Assembly (NCBI GenBank): GCA_003451785.1
Contig: DMJL01000050.1
Location: 1 to 9,449 of the forward strand
DNA: 9,449 nt
Source: Bacteroidales bacterium
GTDB taxonomy: Bacteria > Bacteroidota > Bacteroidia > Bacteroidales > UBA7960
Reading direction: 5' to 3'
Made by a program: the position numbers and the translations under genes. Below, piece by piece: positions 7,742-9,449 of the stretch (within the stretch, counting starts at the first letter, position 1; each line of letters opens with the position of its first letter). Below the pieces are notes generated by a model. It searched no databases. It saw only the letters and a program-made list of their open reading frames with translations, and was not told the origin of the DNA.

Positions 7742-8860
7742 ATGAAATTCAGGAAACTTTCTTTTTTCCTTCTATGGTTGTTTGTTTTTTCAGCTTGCGG
7801 TGATACTGATGAGCCTGCTGATGAGCCTGTGGTAGAGCGTCGTAGGCCGCGAAATCTCGCTGAATATAACCTCACTACCGATGGCTTGCGACATTATTTT
7901 GCCAATGCGGGTTATTTTGATGTGGGAGTGGCTGTTGAGCCTCGCGACTTAGACAATCCTACTTCCGTTGCACTTATTCGTAGGCATTTTAATGCAATAG
8001 TAGCCGAAAATGCTATGAAATGGGATGCCCTACAGCCTTCTGAAGGAAATTTCAGGTGGACCAATGCCGACCGAATTGTAAATTTTGCAGAAGCAAACAA
8101 TATGCGTGTCAGAGGTCATACATTGATTTGGCACAACCAAACTCCTGCATGGGTTTTCCAGCAGGGTAATGGACAGCCGGTTTCCCGCGAAGTGCTTTTG
8201 CAAAGGCTTAGAAACCATGTTACTGCGGTTGTTTCCAGGTATCGTGGGCGAGTTTATGCATGGGATGTGGTGAATGAGGCGATTGACAATGGTGGTGCAA
8301 CTTACAGGGGTTCGCAATGGTTTAATATCTTGGGCGAAGATTTTATTTTTGAAGCATTCAGGGCTGCAAGGGCAGCCGACCCTGCTGCCAAATTGTTTTA
8401 TAACGACTATCGTGAAACCGACCCGATAAAACGCGAGAAAATTTTCACATTATTATCGCGCCTTAGGGCCGAAGGTTTGGTAGATGGAATGGGAATGCAA
8501 GGACATTGGAATGTTGACTGGCCTTCCAACGACGACCTCATTGATGCCATCAACAGATATGCTTCCTTAGGCTTAGAGATACATATCACCGAACTTGATG
8601 TTTCTATTTACACAAGCCAAGGTGCTCCTATGCAGGCTTTTACCCCAGAAGTGGCAATGCGCCAAAGAGCCGCCTATACAAGGTTCTTTGGAGTTTTTAG
8701 AAGGCATAAGGATAGAATCACCAATGTTACTTTTTGGGGGGTGCATGATGGAAATTCTTGGCTCAACAATTGGCCGGTGCAAGGGCGTGCAGATCACCCC
8801 CTGCTTTTCGACCGCAACCACAACCCAAAAGAAGCATATTTTGGAGTTATAGATTTTTAA
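7742..8860 (+). CDS. GH10 endo-beta-1,4-xylanase, surface lipoprotein
   Basis: Hydrolyses internal beta-1,4-xylosidic bonds of xylan with retention of configuration. The protein is 372 aa: a lipoprotein signal peptide (lipobox FSAC, Cys19), an acidic linker (GDTDEPADEP), then one GH10 (beta/alpha)8 barrel from about 45 to 372. The acid/base is Glu179 in WDVVNEA and the nucleophile is Glu284 in HITELDVS. Other GH10 landmarks are ENAMKWDALQPSEG (89-102), HTLIWHNQTPAW (126-137), NDYRETDP (221-228), MQGHWNVDWPS (252-262) and WGVHDGNSWLNNWP (332-345). There is no carbohydrate-binding module; strands 3 and 4 are joined by only about 30 residues, whereas the Bacteroides and Prevotella PUL xylanases Xyn10A/Xyn10C carry an inserted module there. 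Lipidation and acidic linker suggest the cell surface, where it would supply oligosaccharides to SusCD. Transcription probably depends on readthrough of the terminator just upstream. Confidence 0.97.
   Translation: MKFRKLSFFLLWLFVFSACGDTDEPADEPVVERRRPRNLAEYNLTTDGLRHYFANAGYFDVGVAVEPRDLDNPTSVALIRRHFNAIVAENAMKWDALQPSEGNFRWTNADRIVNFAEANNMRVRGHTLIWHNQTPAWVFQQGNGQPVSREVLLQRLRNHVTAVVSRYRGRVYAWDVVNEAIDNGGATYRGSQWFNILGEDFIFEAFRAARAADPAAKLFYNDYRETDPIKREKIFTLLSRLRAEGLVDGMGMQGHWNVDWPSNDDLIDAINRYASLGLEIHITELDVSIYTSQGAPMQAFTPEVAMRQRAAYTRFFGVFRRHKDRITNVTFWGVHDGNSWLNNWPVQGRADHPLLFDRNHNPKEAYFGVIDF
7808..7831 (+). repeat. Two 12-nt tandem units encoding DEPADEPV linker
   Basis: GATGAGCCTGCT is followed at once by GATGAGCCTGTG, encoding DEPA and DEPV directly after the lipidated N-terminus of the GH10 protein. 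It appears to be a short in-frame duplication lengthening the acidic linker. Confidence 0.6.
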
Positions 8861-8901
8861 AGAAATATGTCATTATTTGAATCATTGAACTCTCAATCCT
8901 C

Positions 8902-8913
8902 TGCAATATTGCA
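8902..8913. other. 12-nt perfect palindrome
   Basis: TGCAATATTGCA equals its own reverse complement and starts 42 nt after the GH10 stop codon. It could be a dimeric regulator site or chance in A/T-rich DNA; no regulator is visible in the window to match it to. Confidence 0.4.
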
Positions 8914-9031
8914 ATGAAAGATTGAAAGAATTTAAGATGTAATGCATTATTAATTGACCCTATTAAAAGACTTTTTAAAGCAACATGAATCGAGCCATAA
9001 ATGGGATTTTGCAGAAACCGGCATTCCTTGC

Positions 9032-9057
9032 AGGCAGCGCATTTCATCTGCCTTTTT
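9032..9057 (+). terminator. Short terminator-like hairpin just before GH115 start
   Basis: AGGCAG (9032-9037) pairs with CTGCCT (9048-9053) around a 10-nt loop, and a run of five Ts (9053-9057) follows. The stem is only 6 bp, so termination would be partial. It lies 18 nt before the GH115 ATG, so it could act as an attenuator of that gene or end GH10 transcripts. A competing GCAG at 9011-9014 could also pair with CTGC at 9048-9051. Confidence 0.5.
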
Positions 9058-9063
9058 AAAACA

Positions 9064-9081
9064 AATTTTTTTCAAATGAAA
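9064..9081 (+). repeat. 18-nt start-site leader, copy 2 (also at 4769-4786)
   Basis: AATTTTTTTCAAATGAAA spans the GH115 start codon (ATG at 9076) and is identical to the sequence at the gene 3 start. The seven-T run sits at the same distance from the ATG in both copies. Confidence 0.6.
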
Positions 9082-9449
9082 CTTTTCATATTTTGTGCTA
9101 TACTTTTTTTGGGTGGGATTTTCCATTCCATTGCCAATCCTTTTCTTCCGCTAAACATACCTGGGCAAACACACAGTGGTTATATAAGTGAGAGAAAAAT
9201 TCCTAATGGCTTCATCTTAGCTGAAGCCGGACAAGTTGCGGCCATTCTCATTGCAGAAGACGATCACCCCGGTTTAACCAGAGTAGCTGGCTATTTTCAA
9301 AACGATTTGTATAATGTTACAGGCTACAGACCCGAGTTATTTGTTGGGTCGGTTTCTGGTAGGCAAAATGTTGTAATTGTTGGCACCATTGGAAAATCTT
9401 CCATAATAGACCAGTTGGCAGCCAGCGGCAAAATAAATGTTGCTGATAT
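9076..9449 (+). CDS. GH115 xylan alpha-1,2-glucuronidase, N-terminal part, 3' end cut by window
   Basis: GH115 enzymes remove alpha-1,2-linked glucuronic or 4-O-methylglucuronic acid from xylan, including from internal xylose residues. Only the first 124 codons are present, open to the window edge. The N-terminus, MKLFIFCAIL, is a signal peptide with probable cleavage near FHSIA/NP; Cys7 is not in a lipobox, so a periplasmic location is likely. Residues about 56-120 match the N-terminal domain of the family: AILIAEDDHPGLTRVAG (56-72), VTGYRPELF (81-89), VVIVGTIGKSSIIDQL (99-114) and ASGKINVAD (116-124). The catalytic domain is off the edge, so activity cannot be checked here. The gene follows the GH10 xylanase by 215 nt, which suggests a glucuronoxylan-directed locus. 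The ATG at 9076 is supported by the immediate signal peptide. Confidence 0.85.
   Translation, partial: MKLFIFCAILFLGGIFHSIANPFLPLNIPGQTHSGYISERKIPNGFILAEAGQVAAILIAEDDHPGLTRVAGYFQNDLYNVTGYRPELFVGSVSGRQNVVIVGTIGKSSIIDQLAASGKINVAD

Larger units (their letters stand above)
8861..9075 (+). promoter_or_regulatory. 215-nt intergenic region upstream of GH115 gene
   Basis: A/T-rich gap with no supportable gene on either strand. It holds a 12-nt perfect palindrome (TGCAATATTGCA, 8902-8913), a 10-nt perfect palindrome (TAATGCATTA, 8940-8949), an A/T inverted repeat (TTAAAA/TTTTAA, 8963-8978) and a terminator-like hairpin (9032-9057). It is the longest gap in the window and the most likely place for an internal promoter, but I could not find a good TTTG / TAnnTTTG pair. 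Confidence 0.45.

Noticed and set aside
8595..8852. 85-codon + strand frame inside the GH10 gene
   Set aside because: It overlaps the nucleophile and C-terminal region of the xylanase in another frame and shows no domain; it is a shadow.
8847..9047. Minus-strand small gene in the GH10-GH115 gap
   Set aside because: The 66-codon frame overlaps the GH10 end and noncoding palindromes, and its protein has no recognisable features.
1..9449. CRISPR arrays, tRNA/rRNA genes, insertion sequences or attachment sites
   Set aside because: I saw no regularly spaced repeats, tRNA-like or rRNA sequence, transposase motifs or terminal inverted repeats on either strand.

Overview
The window reads as the core of a polysaccharide utilization locus (PUL) for xylan from a member of the Bacteroidota. 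Four things point there: an adjacent SusC-like TonB-dependent porin and SusD-like lipoprotein, lipoproteins with acidic residues right after the lipobox cysteine, A/T-rich leaders with no recognisable Shine-Dalgarno sequence, and a xylanase followed by an alpha-glucuronidase. Nothing in the sequence fixes genus or family.

Layout, all on the + strand: (1) 1-2922, SusC-like receptor, its 5' end outside the window; (2) 2935-4668, SusD-like glycan-binding lipoprotein, 12 nt downstream; (3) 4781-5902, lipoprotein with two predicted IPT/TIG Ig-like domains and a C-terminal beta-rich domain, after a 112-nt gap holding a hairpin; (4) 5917-7677, a second and larger lipoprotein of the same design with four IPT/TIG-like domains; (5) a strong intrinsic terminator at 7689-7728; (6) 7742-8860, a single-domain GH10 endo-xylanase lipoprotein; (7) a 215-nt gap with palindromes and a terminator-like hairpin; (8) 9076 to the edge, the N-terminus of a GH115 xylan alpha-1,2-glucuronidase.

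Inferred pathway: the GH10 enzyme and the two IPT proteins sit on the cell surface, hold (glucurono)xylan and cut it. SusD and SusC capture the oligosaccharides and import them using TonB energy. The GH115 enzyme, which has an ordinary signal peptide rather than a lipobox, removes (4-O-methyl-)glucuronic acid in the periplasm. No regulator, transporter for monomers, xylosidase or arabinofuranosidase is visible; these may lie outside the window.

The gene content is a recognisable xylan PUL, not a new kind of system. The less ordinary parts are the tandem IPT-type surface proteins of unequal length, the strong terminator ending 13 nt before the xylanase start codon, and the noncoding elements shared between the leaders of gene 3 and the GH115 gene.
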